Part shown: positions 35,122 through 45,398 of the stretch, piece after piece | How the letters are laid out: the number at the start of each line of letters is the position of its first letter | Position numbering within the stretch: position 1 is the stretch's first letter | NCBI GenBank assembly: GCA_965248545.1 | Contig: OZ252110.1 | Span: 2,666,001-2,730,000 of the forward strand | DNA: 64,000 nt | From: Alteromonas_E sp965248545 | Lineage (GTDB): Bacteria; Pseudomonadota; Gammaproteobacteria; Enterobacterales; Alteromonadaceae | Direction of reading: 5' to 3' | The notes under the pieces: generated by a model | What the model saw: the letters and a program-made list of their open reading frames with translations, nothing else | Told to the model about the DNA's origin: nothing | The model's database searches: none | Program-made: the position numbers and the translations under genes

Positions 35122-36675
35122 TTACACGCCCTTTATTTTCACTTGTTGTTTCTGTTCATCAATTTGGTCGGCCAAATAGGTATTATTGAGCACGTGGATA
35201 AGTGCTTTTACCCCGGATTCCACGATGTCAGTTGCTAGACCGATACCGTGGAAGCGGCGCTGATTATATTCTGCGACCACACTGACTTGAGCAAGCGCAT
35301 CTGCGCCTTCGCCCTTGGAATCGAGTTTAAAGTCGACAATTTCAATTTGTTCGTGGCCTAAAACACGCAAAATGGCATTAAATGCGGCATCAACTGGCCC
35401 ATTTCCCACTGCAGATTCGGTAACCGGCTCGCCGCCGACGTTCAACGTTACCGTAGCACTTGGAATGATATTGCGGCCTGCATTGGCATGTAAGTAAACC
35501 AACTCGTATTGAGCATGTTCTTGGCGCTGTTGGTCAAAGAACAGTAACGCTTCTAAGTCGTAGTCGAATACCTGACCTTTCTTGTCGGCTAGACGTAAAA
35601 ACGCTGCATATAAGGTATCGAGATCGTAATCGTCGTCTTGATAACCCAGCTCATGCAAACGATGCTTAATAACGTGTCGTCCCGAGCGCGAAGTTAGATT
35701 GAGGTTATTTTTATTCAGACCAACGCTTTCAGGGGTCATGATTTCATAAGTATTCTGGGCCTTTAACACGCCGTCTTGGTGAATACCTGATGAATGACTG
35801 AACGCGTTCGCACCGACGATGGCTTTATTTGACTGAACCGGCATATTACAAAGCTGGCTCACTAGGCGCGAGGTCCGGGTAATTTCTTGTGTATCGATGT
35901 TGGTATCTTTACCTAACATGGCGTGACGGGTTTTCAGCGCCATTACGATTTCTTCAAGTGAACAGTTGCCGGCACGCTCACCAATGCCGTTAATGGTGCA
36001 TTCCACTTGCCCTGCGCCTTGCTCGACTGCGGCCAAGGAATTCGCCACGGCAAGTCCTAGATCATTGTGGCAATGCACGGAAATGACGGCTTGGTCGATA
36101 TTCGGTACCCGGTTGAAAAGGGTTTGAATAATGCCGCCGAATTCGCTTGGGATGGTATAGCCGACAGTGTCAGGAATATTGACCGTTGTGGCGCCTGCTT
36201 TAATCGCAGCTTCGACCATACGGCACAAGTAGTCGATATGCGTACGTCCGGCATCTTCACATGAAAACTCCACATCATCGGTGTATTGGCGCGCGTGTTT
36301 TATGGCACCAACCGCCATTTCGACAATGTCATCCTGCGACTTGCGAAGCTTTGAACTTACGTGAATGTCAGAGGTGGCAATGAAGGTATGGATACGGAAC
36401 CGCTCAGCGACACTTAATGATTGACCACAGGCATCGATATCCGCAGCGACGGCGCGTGATAAACCGCAAGGAATGGCAGTAGTGAGTTGCTGGGCGATTT
36501 GTTGTACCGAGGTGAAATCACCCGGTGAACTGACCGGAAAACCTGCCTCAATGATATCGACACCAAGGCGTTCGAGGGCTAGTGCTATTTGGAGTTTCTC
36601 ACGAGCACTCAGGCTGGCTGGCAGCGCTTGTTCGCCATCCCGTAGGGTGGTGTCGAAAATCTTAACTTGGCTCAT
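35122..36675 (-). CDS. leuA: 2-Isopropylmalate synthase
   Basis: 517 residues. Condenses acetyl-CoA with 2-ketoisovalerate. The ATG at 36675 (MSQVKIFDTTLRDGEQ) is preferred to the one three codons earlier, which would sit only 1 nt from GGAGG. DTTLRDGEQ, the HCHNDLGLAVAN metal site and the GIGERAGNCSLEE region are present. The C-terminal third (about 390-517) is the LeuA dimer domain for leucine feedback inhibition. First structural gene after the attenuator. Confidence 0.96.
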   Translation of the reverse strand: MSQVKIFDTTLRDGEQALPASLSAREKLQIALALERLGVDIIEAGFPVSSPGDFTSVQQIAQQLTTAIPCGLSRAVAADIDACGQSLSVAERFRIHTFIATSDIHVSSKLRKSQDDIVEMAVGAIKHARQYTDDVEFSCEDAGRTHIDYLCRMVEAAIKAGATTVNIPDTVGYTIPSEFGGIIQTLFNRVPNIDQAVISVHCHNDLGLAVANSLAAVEQGAGQVECTINGIGERAGNCSLEEIVMALKTRHAMLGKDTNIDTQEITRTSRLVSQLCNMPVQSNKAIVGANAFSHSSGIHQDGVLKAQNTYEIMTPESVGLNKNNLNLTSRSGRHVIKHRLHELGYQDDDYDLDTLYAAFLRLADKKGQVFDYDLEALLFFDQQRQEHAQYELVYLHANAGRNIIPSATVTLNVGGEPVTESAVGNGPVDAAFNAILRVLGHEQIEIVDFKLDSKGEGADALAQVSVVAEYNQRRFHGIGLATDIVESGVKALIHVLNNTYLADQIDEQKQQVKIKGV

Positions 36676-36698
36676 GATCCACATTCCTCCTTTTAGCT

Positions 36699-36728
36699 AA
36701 AAAAAAACCCGTGCAATGCACGGGTTTT
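36699..36728 (-). terminator. leu operon attenuator terminator
   Basis: On the minus strand AAAACCCGTGC-ATT-GCACGGGTTTT is followed by a run of T's (36707 down to 36699), a strong intrinsic terminator only 24 nt before the leuA ATG. The same stem's 5' arm (36717-36725) can pair instead with an identical copy of the 3' arm located at the end of the leader peptide ORF (36757-36765). See the leuL entry. Confidence 0.93.
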
Positions 36729-36754
36729 GTCGAAATAAGTTGGTTACTTACAAT

Positions 36755-36811
36755 CTACCCGTGCAGTCTTGCTGCCATCAGAAGGAGTAGGAGAGTAATC
36801 GCTGTTTTCAT
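36755..36811 (-). CDS. leuL: leu operon leader peptide
   Basis: An 18-codon ORF, MKTAITLLLLLMAARLHG, with five consecutive Leu codons (CTC CTA CTC CTT CTG, 36793 down to 36779). Downstream are the alternative RNA arms: anti-terminator arm TGCACGGGT (36765-36757), shared arm ACCCGTGCA (36725-36717) and terminator arm TGCACGGGT (36715-36707). A ribosome stalled on the Leu codons leaves the first arm free to pair with the shared arm, which blocks the terminator; a ribosome that reaches the stop codon covers the first arm and the terminator forms. This is classic ribosome-mediated attenuation by leucyl-tRNA supply. Confidence 0.9.
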   Translation of the reverse strand: MKTAITLLLLLMAARLHG

Positions 36812-36884
36812 AATACGCCTCGTAACCAGATGCGGTAACTTTACAAACTATGGGGTTATTAGGCAACCATTGATTTGCATCCCG

Positions 36885-36916
36885 ACTATAACGAAAGGTT
36901 ATAACTGTTTCGTCAA
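36885..36916 (-). promoter_or_regulatory. Probable leu operon promoter
   Basis: Minus-strand TTGACG (36916-36911) followed 18 nt later by GTTATA, overlapping TATAGT (36890-36885). It lies about 75-105 bp upstream of the leader peptide start. The -10 position is ambiguous. From 36917 to the stop of the next gene at 37038 I see nothing else. Confidence 0.55.
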
Positions 36917-37037
36917 ACTGTTATTTTAGGATTGAATATCCCAAAAATCAGAGAAAAGGAAACTAAATGTTGTCATTATGCAGGTAACGAGCTGAGCCAA
37001 CTCAGACTAAAATACGAAGAACTTATATATTTAGCGA

Positions 37038-37715
37038 TTAAATATATTGAGGTTGACCGGAGTAAGTAAAGGTTTTCCAGTCGATCAATGTGCTGAGCAA
37101 CAGCTCTCGCAAGGTTAGCGTCCGCGGCGAAAGCTTGCCTTTATGATTCCAACAATGTCCGCTGCAGGCGGCGGCCATCGTTTTTTTATTCGGCAGCAAT
37201 AAGCGTAATTCAGTTGCGTCGATTGTTTGCTGATGAGCGGAATCGTCTACATACGCACCATCAAACGAGAACCAACCAAAACGATTCAGGTGTAAAGTTT
37301 GATTTTCCGGCTGAATGCGATCCACGCAATCTAGCTCCAAGTGTTCATGGTCGAAATTTAGCACGCTGACGCATACTGGCAGGCCAATACTGGCTTTTTC
37401 GCTGAACCATTGTTGATTTGCCTCAGCCGTTATTGCAGGCGAAGGGCTTTTACCGGCTTGTTTGTTTTGCCATGCGCCGTTGTGTGCATCAACACTGAGC
37501 GGTGTTGGGTTTGCAACCAGAAACTCCGCAGCGCGTTTAACATGGTGTGAGAGTCCGCCTAATCGACGTTTGAGTAACGCAGACTGGCCTGGTCCTTGTG
37601 TTGCCAGTGTCATCAATTCACGCTCGTACAATGCATTGCACACATCGGCAAACAAGGGTTGTTCACTGATTTGAGCAAAAATGTCTGATTGAGGTGGTTG
37701 TTCTGACTTTGACAT
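37038..37715 (-). CDS. Conserved-looking hypothetical protein downstream of eno
   Basis: 225 residues, soluble, no signal peptide or membrane helix. Not recognised. Visible features: a basic stretch KRRLGGLSHHVKRAA (about 49-63), FGWFSFDGAYVDD in the middle, and near the end CSGHCWNHKG, a Cys-rich and His-rich motif that might bind a metal. Lies 82 nt downstream of eno on the same strand, beyond a hairpin. The coding character is good (no long competing frame and a clear ATG). Function unknown. Confidence 0.7.
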   Translation of the reverse strand: MSKSEQPPQSDIFAQISEQPLFADVCNALYERELMTLATQGPGQSALLKRRLGGLSHHVKRAAEFLVANPTPLSVDAHNGAWQNKQAGKSPSPAITAEANQQWFSEKASIGLPVCVSVLNFDHEHLELDCVDRIQPENQTLHLNRFGWFSFDGAYVDDSAHQQTIDATELRLLLPNKKTMAAACSGHCWNHKGKLSPRTLTLRELLLSTLIDWKTFTYSGQPQYI

Positions 37716-37749
37716 AGCGCCCGCATGACGCGGTAATAAACACGGATCG

Positions 37750-37778
37750 TGATAGCCTGCCTGACAAGCAGGCTATCA
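37750..37778. terminator. Hairpin downstream of eno
   Basis: TGATAGCCTGC / GCAGGCTATCA, an 11-bp perfect stem with 7-nt loop, 20 nt past the eno stop on the minus strand. There is no T-run, so it may stabilise the eno mRNA end or terminate partially. Confidence 0.55.
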
Positions 37779-37797
37779 TCAAGTGTTTAGACGAGAA

Positions 37798-39090
<1,293 letters not shown>

Positions 39091-39106
39091 GCTGAATATC
39101 TCCTAA

Positions 39107-40738
39107 TTAATGATGTTGTTTCTGATAGTCGCCTGCTGCGGCAACAAATCCAGTGAATAATGGGTGTCCGTCGCGCGGTGTAGAGGTAAACTCTGGGTGG
39201 AACTGACCGGCGATGAACCAAGGATGATCCGGAATTTCGATTACTTCTACAAGGCGTTTATCTGTGGACAAACCACTGACAACCAAGCCTGCAGCTTCAA
39301 TTTTTTCGCGTAAGTTATTGTTCACTTCATAGCGGTGACGGTGACGCTCATAAATTTCTTCATTACCGTACAAGGAATGAACCTTACTGCCTGGTACCAA
39401 ATGGCACAATTGACTGCCCAGACGCATGGTGCCGCCCAGATCACTGCTGTCGTCGCGAGTTTCAGTCGAGCCGTCTGCGTCTAACCATTCCGTGATCAAG
39501 CCAACAACCGGGTTGGGGGATTCTGGATTGAACTCAGTACTGTTCGCTTCCTCGAGGCCCGCAACGTTGCGCGCATACTCGATTAAAGCGACTTGCATAC
39601 CCAAACAGATGCCGAGGTAGGGGACTTTATTCTCGCGTGCATATTTCGCAGCGGCGACTTTGCCTTCAATACCGCGTTCGCCGAATCCACCTGGAACCAA
39701 AATAGCATCAAGGTGCTCTAGAATTTGTGTGCCTTTACTTTCGACATCTTGAGAGTCGATGTGCTCAATGTTGACCGTTAAGCGATTTTTCAAACCTGCG
39801 TGTTTAAGCGCTTCATTAACCGATTTATATGCGTCGGGTAGTTCAACGTACTTGCCAACCATACCGATAGTGACTTCGCCGGTTGGGTTTGACTCAGCAT
39901 ACAATACTTGCTCCCACTCAGTGAGGTCAGCTTCTGGACACTCAAGCCCAAAGCGCTCAACAACCAAAGAATCCATACCTTGTGCTTTTAGTGCAGCTGG
40001 AATGCGATAGATACTATCGACGTCTTTGAGTGAAATAACGGCTTTGTCTGCGACATTGGTGAACAAAGCAATTTTCGAACGTTCGTTAGCAGGCAACGCA
40101 TTAACCGAGCGGCAGACCAAAATATCCGGTTGAATACCAATCGAGCGCAATTCTTTTACGGAATGTTGAGTCGGTTTGGTTTTGACTTCACCTGATGCTG
40201 GCATGTACGGCACTAGCGTTAAGTGCATATACATGGCGCGTTCACGGCCTAGTTCAGTGCCTAATTGACGAATGGCTTCTAGGAACGGTTGGGACTCAAT
40301 GTCACCCACCGTACCACCGATTTCGACGATCGCGACATCACTGCCTTCAGCACCCATTACGACGCGGCGTTTGATCTCGTTGGTAATATGCGGAATGACC
40401 TGAATGGTTGCGCCTAAGTAATCTCCACGACGCTCGCGCTTCAATACTTCTTCATATACACGACCCGTGGTGAAATTATTGCGCTTGGTCATGCGGGTGC
40501 GGATAAAGCGCTCATAGTGACCTAGGTCTAAGTCGGTTTCTGCACCATCATCGGTGACGAAAACCTCACCGTGTTGAATCGGACTCATTGTGCCCGGATC
40601 CACGTTAATATAAGGATCGAGCTTAAGCATTGTGACATTCAGTCCACGAGCTTCCAAGATTGCGGCTAATGAGGCAGCGGCAATACCTTTTCCGAGCGAT
40701 GATACAACACCACCCGTGACGAAAATATAATGTGTCAT
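39107..40738 (-). CDS. pyrG: CTP synthase
   Basis: 543 residues, amidates UTP to CTP using glutamine. The ATG at 40738 (MTHYIFVTGGVVSSLGKG) is the true start; the longer frame to 40855 runs through the promoter. Synthase domain about 1-265, class I glutamine amidotransferase domain from about 290 with the nucleophile in GICLGMQ and the His-Glu pair in FHPEF. Followed by eno. Confidence 0.98.
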   Translation of the reverse strand: MTHYIFVTGGVVSSLGKGIAAASLAAILEARGLNVTMLKLDPYINVDPGTMSPIQHGEVFVTDDGAETDLDLGHYERFIRTRMTKRNNFTTGRVYEEVLKRERRGDYLGATIQVIPHITNEIKRRVVMGAEGSDVAIVEIGGTVGDIESQPFLEAIRQLGTELGRERAMYMHLTLVPYMPASGEVKTKPTQHSVKELRSIGIQPDILVCRSVNALPANERSKIALFTNVADKAVISLKDVDSIYRIPAALKAQGMDSLVVERFGLECPEADLTEWEQVLYAESNPTGEVTIGMVGKYVELPDAYKSVNEALKHAGLKNRLTVNIEHIDSQDVESKGTQILEHLDAILVPGGFGERGIEGKVAAAKYARENKVPYLGICLGMQVALIEYARNVAGLEEANSTEFNPESPNPVVGLITEWLDADGSTETRDDSSDLGGTMRLGSQLCHLVPGSKVHSLYGNEEIYERHRHRYEVNNNLREKIEAAGLVVSGLSTDKRLVEVIEIPDHPWFIAGQFHPEFTSTPRDGHPLFTGFVAAAGDYQKQHH

Positions 40739-40826
40739 GCGAAACCTAAGGCGTTTAAATTTGAACTGGCTGTTGTCGCGAGGCCGTAAATCGTGATCGG
40801 ATTCTTTGGCAAGCGGACGGCGCAGT

Positions 40827-40855
40827 AGTATACGCTGAAAGGCACGGTGAAACAA
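40827..40855 (-). promoter_or_regulatory. Probable sigma-70 promoter of pyrG-eno
   Basis: Minus-strand TTGTTT (40855-40850), 17-bp spacer, TATACT (40832-40827). It leaves an untranslated leader of roughly 80 nt before pyrG. The rest of the gap to mutS shows nothing else. Confidence 0.6.
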
Positions 40856-40951
40856 TCGCCAACACGCAAAATCACGCGCTAATCTGATTGCATTCGAATG
40901 TGATTAAATAAACGGTGTTAAGGGCATGTTTTCAGATTAGAACGCGGCTCA

Positions 40952-43546
40952 CTATTCACTGTCGAGTAAGCGTTTCAGCTTATAGAGCTGCTCGAGCGCT
41001 TGTCGAGGTGTCAAATCATCCGGGCTGATGGCAGCCAATGCTTCGCGAAGTTCATCTGTGGTGTCTAATAGCGACAACTGTTGCTCTTGCTCGGCAGACG
41101 TCACCAAGCGCGCCGGTTCGTCGCTTGATGCCTGCTCTAATAATGCTAATTTGCGTTTGGCTGCAGTTATGACGGTTTTTGGCACACCTGCCAGTTGGGC
41201 TACATGCAGTCCGTAACTTTGACTCGCTGCACCCTCGTGTACACTGTGCATAAAGCGAATGGTGTCCTTGTGTTCGACAGCGGTTACGTGAACATTAACG
41301 ACATTGTCATGTTGCTCAGGAAGTTGTGTTAATTCAAAGTAATGTGTAGCAAACAGAGTCAGCGCGCCAATTTTGCCGGCAAGTTGACTCGCGGTCGCCC
41401 AAGCCAGCGATAATCCATCAAACGTACTGGTACCACGGCCGATTTCGTCCATCAGTACCAAGCTGTTTGGTGTTGCGTTGTGCAGGATATTTGCGGTTTC
41501 TGTCATTTCAACCATAAAGGTAGAGCGGCCTGATGCCAGGTCATCCGAGGCGCCAATTCGGGTAAAGATGCGGTCAATTGGTCCGATCCGCAGGTTTTCG
41601 GCCGGTACATATGAACCTATGTGCGCTAACAACGCAATTAATGCCGTCTGTCGCATATAGGTACTTTTACCGCCCATGTTTGGACCGGTGATCACCAACA
41701 TGCGGCGGTTGCTGTCTAAACTTATTGGATTACTAATAAAGGGGTCGTCCAATACTTGTTCCACGACTGGGTGACGGCCGCTATCATAATGCATTGCGGA
41801 CTCGGACAACCATCTCGGTGGATGATAATCGAGTGAATCTGCTCGCTCTGCTAGCGCATGCAATACATCAAGTTGCGCTACCGCTTGTGCACATGCGATA
41901 AGTTCAGGTAGCTGTGGCAATAACGCATCAAACAACTGTTCGTAGAGCTGCTTCTCAAGCGCGAGTGCGCGGCTTTGGCTGGTTAGTACTTTATCTTCGT
42001 GGGCTTTCAGCTCCGGTATGATATAGCGTTCATTATTTTTCAGCGTCTGCCGGCGAATATATTCAGGCGGCACTTTATCACTGGAGGCTTTGCCGATTTC
42101 AATGAAAAAACCGTGCACACGATTGTAACCAACTTTCAAAGAACTGATGCCGGTTCGCTGTTTCTCGCGTTCTTCGAGGGTTGTGAGATAGTCGCTGGCA
42201 CCCTCAGCCAATGCGCGTAACTCGTCAAGTTCAGTATTGTAACCCGGCGCAATGACGCCGCCATCTCTGATCACTACGGGAGGATTCTCGATAATCGCGT
42301 CGCGCAATAATTCACATTGCACTTCAAAGCCTTGACAGTGGTCAGTCAAAGCGCGCAAGCGTGAGTCTGGTGCTGGCTGCGTAACGAGTAGTTTTTCACG
42401 CAACTCAGGTAATGTCGCGAGTGCATCGCGCAGACGAGCAAAATCTCGAGGGCGCGCAGAGCGCAGGGCTAAGCGCGACATTATCCGTTCAATATCACCA
42501 ATGGCTTTTAATGTGGGTGAAAGCTCTACTTCGTGTTCGAGTATGCTAGCAATAACGCCAAGGCGGTGATCAAGCTCCACACGGTCGGTCGTGGGGTGAT
42601 GGAGCCAGCGCTGTAACAATCGGCTGCCCATGGCTGTTGCGGTAGTATCTAACGCCGACACCAGCGTATTTTCTCGACCACCACTTAAATTTTGTGAAAT
42701 TTCTAGATTGCGTCGCGTCGCTGCATCCAATTGAACCCAGTCACTTGGACTATCGGCTATGATTGATTGGATATGCGGTAAAGCTGTTCGTTGCGTGTCT
42801 TTTACATATTGCAATACACAGCCCGCCGCGCCGATACCAGTGTGGTTACTGGAGACGCCAAAGCCGGAAAGATCATTTGTATTGAATTGCGCGGTTAATT
42901 GTTCAAGTGCGGTTTGTTGTTCAAACTCCCACATTGGACGACGCCTAGCACCAGGTAGATCGGCTACTACGTGTGCGTAGTCAAACTGCTCTGGGAACAG
43001 GATTTCGGCGGGTGAAATACGTTCGAGGTCGGCATGCAACGCGTTTACATCTGGACTATGGCAAAGGCTGAATCGGCCACTACTTAAATCCAATACGGCT
43101 ATTCCGAAGCCATCTGGGCCGTGATTAATCGCGATCAGGCAATTCTCTTTGCGGTCGTCCAGTAAGGCTTCATCGGTCAGTGTACCGGGTGTCACAACAC
43201 GCTGTACTTTGCGCTCAACCGGCCCTTTTGATGTTGCTGGATCGCCTACCTGTTCGCAGATAGCCACCGATTCACCGAGTTTGACTAGGCGGGCCAAATA
43301 GCCCTCTACGGCGTGAAAAGGAACGCCCGCCATAGGAATAGGTTCGCCACCTGACTTACCACGTGCGGTTAGCGATATATCCAGCAGTTCAGCCGCGCGC
43401 TTCGCATCATCGTAAAACAATTCATAAAAATCGCCCATGCGATAAAACAATAGTGTATCGGGATGCTCAGCTTTGATGGTCAAATATTGACGCATCATGG
43501 GGGTATGAGTGGATTTTGATTGAGTTGATGATTTGTTCGACGGCAT
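40952..43546 (-). CDS. mutS: DNA mismatch repair protein MutS
   Basis: 864 residues. Recognises base mismatches and recruits MutL. Mismatch-contact motif in GDFYELFYDDA near the N-terminus, connector and core domains, clamp, ATPase with Walker A GPNMGGKSTYMRQ (about residue 620), DEIGRGTSTFDGLSLAWA, and the C-terminal tail ending in LKRLLDSE. Divergent from pncC with only 35 bp between the starts. The gene order mutS / pncC / recA is common in gammaproteobacteria. Confidence 0.97.
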   Translation of the reverse strand: MPSNKSSTQSKSTHTPMMRQYLTIKAEHPDTLLFYRMGDFYELFYDDAKRAAELLDISLTARGKSGGEPIPMAGVPFHAVEGYLARLVKLGESVAICEQVGDPATSKGPVERKVQRVVTPGTLTDEALLDDRKENCLIAINHGPDGFGIAVLDLSSGRFSLCHSPDVNALHADLERISPAEILFPEQFDYAHVVADLPGARRRPMWEFEQQTALEQLTAQFNTNDLSGFGVSSNHTGIGAAGCVLQYVKDTQRTALPHIQSIIADSPSDWVQLDAATRRNLEISQNLSGGRENTLVSALDTTATAMGSRLLQRWLHHPTTDRVELDHRLGVIASILEHEVELSPTLKAIGDIERIMSRLALRSARPRDFARLRDALATLPELREKLLVTQPAPDSRLRALTDHCQGFEVQCELLRDAIIENPPVVIRDGGVIAPGYNTELDELRALAEGASDYLTTLEEREKQRTGISSLKVGYNRVHGFFIEIGKASSDKVPPEYIRRQTLKNNERYIIPELKAHEDKVLTSQSRALALEKQLYEQLFDALLPQLPELIACAQAVAQLDVLHALAERADSLDYHPPRWLSESAMHYDSGRHPVVEQVLDDPFISNPISLDSNRRMLVITGPNMGGKSTYMRQTALIALLAHIGSYVPAENLRIGPIDRIFTRIGASDDLASGRSTFMVEMTETANILHNATPNSLVLMDEIGRGTSTFDGLSLAWATASQLAGKIGALTLFATHYFELTQLPEQHDNVVNVHVTAVEHKDTIRFMHSVHEGAASQSYGLHVAQLAGVPKTVITAAKRKLALLEQASSDEPARLVTSAEQEQQLSLLDTTDELREALAAISPDDLTPRQALEQLYKLKRLLDSE

Positions 43547-43581
43547 ACTAGCGATAATTCGTATTTTTGTTCAATTTTATT

Positions 43582-44118
43582 ATGTCTACATCGCAACCTA
43601 AGACTCTGTCGCAGCCGCGCGACCAATATTCTTCGCAAATACTAATTGAAGAGTACGCGCTGCAGTTAGGCCAAAAGCTAAGCCAAAAAGGTTGGCGAGT
43701 GTCCTGTGCGGAATCCTGCACTGGAGGAGGCATAGCTTACGCGATTACAAGCGTTGCGGGAAGCTCTTCATGGTTTGAGCAAAGCTGGGTGACCTATGCC
43801 AATGATGCAAAACAACACTTGCTGGGTGTCCAGGCCGAAACGCTTGAAAAACACGGCGCGGTGAGTGCTGAGACCGCAACCGAAATGTTAAATGGGGTGA
43901 TAGCCAAGAGCGGTGCTGAGGTTGCTGTCAGTGTGACAGGTATCGCCGGACCTGGGGGCGGTAGTCAATTGAAACCTGTTGGTCTGGTTTGGTTCGGGTT
44001 TGCGGTTGGCCAACAGCAACATATTCTGGCGCAACAGTTTTTTGGTAGTCGCACACAAGTGCGGGCTCAAGCAATTGCCTTTGCGCTAGAATTTCTGATC
44101 GAACGTCTGGTTGATTAG
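43582..44118 (+). CDS. pncC: CinA C-terminal domain protein, nicotinamide-nucleotide amidase
   Basis: 178 residues from the ATG at 43582; an upstream in-frame TTG (43567) is less likely, and neither start has a clear ribosome site. It corresponds to the amidase domain of CinA alone, as in E. coli PncC, which deamidates NMN to NaMN in pyridine nucleotide recycling. Signatures: SCAESCTGGGIAYAITSVAGSS, GAVSAETATEM and VSVTGIAGPGGGS. The COG1058 N-terminal domain is absent, as expected for this form. Located just upstream of recA. Confidence 0.92.
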   Translation: MSTSQPKTLSQPRDQYSSQILIEEYALQLGQKLSQKGWRVSCAESCTGGGIAYAITSVAGSSSWFEQSWVTYANDAKQHLLGVQAETLEKHGAVSAETATEMLNGVIAKSGAEVAVSVTGIAGPGGGSQLKPVGLVWFGFAVGQQQHILAQQFFGSRTQVRAQAIAFALEFLIERLVD

Positions 44119-44158
44119 CGTACTAGCTTTCATTCATAATGCTGCAAAAAAGAGTTGC

Positions 44159-44178
44159 AACTGTATAATTATACAGTA
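44159..44178 (+). promoter_or_regulatory. LexA (SOS) box and -10 element of recA
   Basis: CTGTATAATTATACAG (44161-44176) is a perfect CTGT-N8-ACAG palindrome, matching the gammaproteobacterial LexA consensus. A perfect TATAAT lies inside it (44164-44169), so LexA binding would directly block RNA polymerase. The -35 hexamer is not clear. Confidence 0.9.
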
Positions 44179-44226
44179 CACTCTGTTTAACATTTTTAAT
44201 CGAATACCTTTTAGAGGATCCCGCCT

Positions 44227-45252
44227 GTGGACGACAACAAATCTCGCGCTCTGAGTGCTGCACTCGGTCAAATCGAAAAACAATTTGGTAAAGGGACTAT
44301 CATGCGTCTTGGTGACAACCAAGCAATGGACATTGAAGCCATTTCAACTGGGTCCTTGAGTATTGATATCGCGCTAGGCATCGGTGGTTTGCCGTGTGGT
44401 CGAGTGGTGGAGATTTACGGGCCGGAGTCGTCAGGTAAAACAACGTTGACGTTGCAGGTTATTGCTGAAGCTCAAAAGAAAGGTAAGACATGTGCGTTCG
44501 TTGATGCGGAACACGCTTTAGATCCTATTTATGCGGAAAAACTAGGCGTAAACATTGATGACTTGTTGGTTTCGCAGCCTGACACGGGTGAACAAGCACT
44601 TGAGATTTGTGACATGTTGGTTCGCTCTGGTGCCGTTGATGTGGTGATTGTTGACTCTGTTGCGGCATTAACACCGAAGGCTGAAATCGAAGGTGACATG
44701 GGCGACTCACACGTCGGCTTGCAAGCACGCCTTATGTCACAGGCTTTGCGGAAGCTAACGGCCAATATTAAGCGCTCGAATACCTTGTGTATTTTCATTA
44801 ACCAGATTCGGATGAAGATTGGTGTGATGTTTGGTAATCCAGAGACCACTACCGGTGGTAACGCGTTGAAGTTTTATTCTTCGGTGCGCTTGGATATTCG
44901 TCGTATTGGTGCAATTAAAGATGGTGATGCGGTTGTAGGTAACGAAACGCGCGTTAAAGTTGTTAAGAACAAAGTAGCGCCGCCATTTAAGCAGGCAGAG
45001 TTCCAAATACTGTATGGCCAAGGGATTTCAAAAGAGGCTGAACTCATTGATTTAGGCGTTCAGCAGAAAATGGTAGAAAAAGCAGGCGCCTGGTATAGCT
45101 ACAATGGCAATCGCATCGGTCAAGGTAAGGCGAATGTGGTTAAGTTCTTGAAAGATAACCCTGAGATTTCTAATGAACTGGAAACACGCATTCGCAATGA
45201 GTTGTTGTTACCTAAGACGGTAAAAGAAGAAGCTGCTACAGAAGAATCCTAA
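44227..45252 (+). CDS. recA: Recombinase RecA
   Basis: 341 residues from a GTG start preceded by AGAGGA. Strand exchange in homologous recombination and co-protease for LexA cleavage. Walker A GPESSGKT (65-72), the conserved EIEGDMGDSHVG and LIFINQIRMKIGVMFGNPETTTGGNALKFY-type loop regions. The short acidic C-terminal tail (VKEEAATEES) is shorter than in E. coli. A terminator follows directly and no recX is found next to it. Confidence 0.98.
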   Translation: MDDNKSRALSAALGQIEKQFGKGTIMRLGDNQAMDIEAISTGSLSIDIALGIGGLPCGRVVEIYGPESSGKTTLTLQVIAEAQKKGKTCAFVDAEHALDPIYAEKLGVNIDDLLVSQPDTGEQALEICDMLVRSGAVDVVIVDSVAALTPKAEIEGDMGDSHVGLQARLMSQALRKLTANIKRSNTLCIFINQIRMKIGVMFGNPETTTGGNALKFYSSVRLDIRRIGAIKDGDAVVGNETRVKVVKNKVAPPFKQAEFQILYGQGISKEAELIDLGVQQKMVEKAGAWYSYNGNRIGQGKANVVKFLKDNPEISNELETRIRNELLLPKTVKEEAATEES

Positions 45253-45278
45253 GTTGATAAAGCTCCCTAGCTTTCTTT

Positions 45279-45306
45279 AGCCGCATCTTTTGATGCGGCT
45301 TTTTTT
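45279..45306 (+). terminator. Intrinsic terminator of recA
   Basis: AGCCGCATC-TTTT-GATGCGGCT followed by six T's, 26 nt after the recA stop. A clear Rho-independent terminator. Confidence 0.93.
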
Positions 45307-45398
45307 ATGCGGTAAATGAACAATCTTGGAGATGTACCTGCGCAGCTGAGTTTGCTATGTTTGGTGTTCAAGTCACAACTCCATAAGCTCAGTTTGTT

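Noticed and set aside
36841..36881. Second short ORF (about 10 codons) upstream of leuL
   Set aside because: No Leu codon run, no ribosome site and no pairing with the attenuator arms.
40739..40855. N-terminal extension of CTP synthase
   Set aside because: Includes the probable promoter; the canonical start MTHYIFVTGG begins at 40738.
44119..44226. Searched for recX or an extra SOS gene around recA
   Set aside because: Only the promoter region lies upstream, and the terminator and a CadC-like gene lie downstream.
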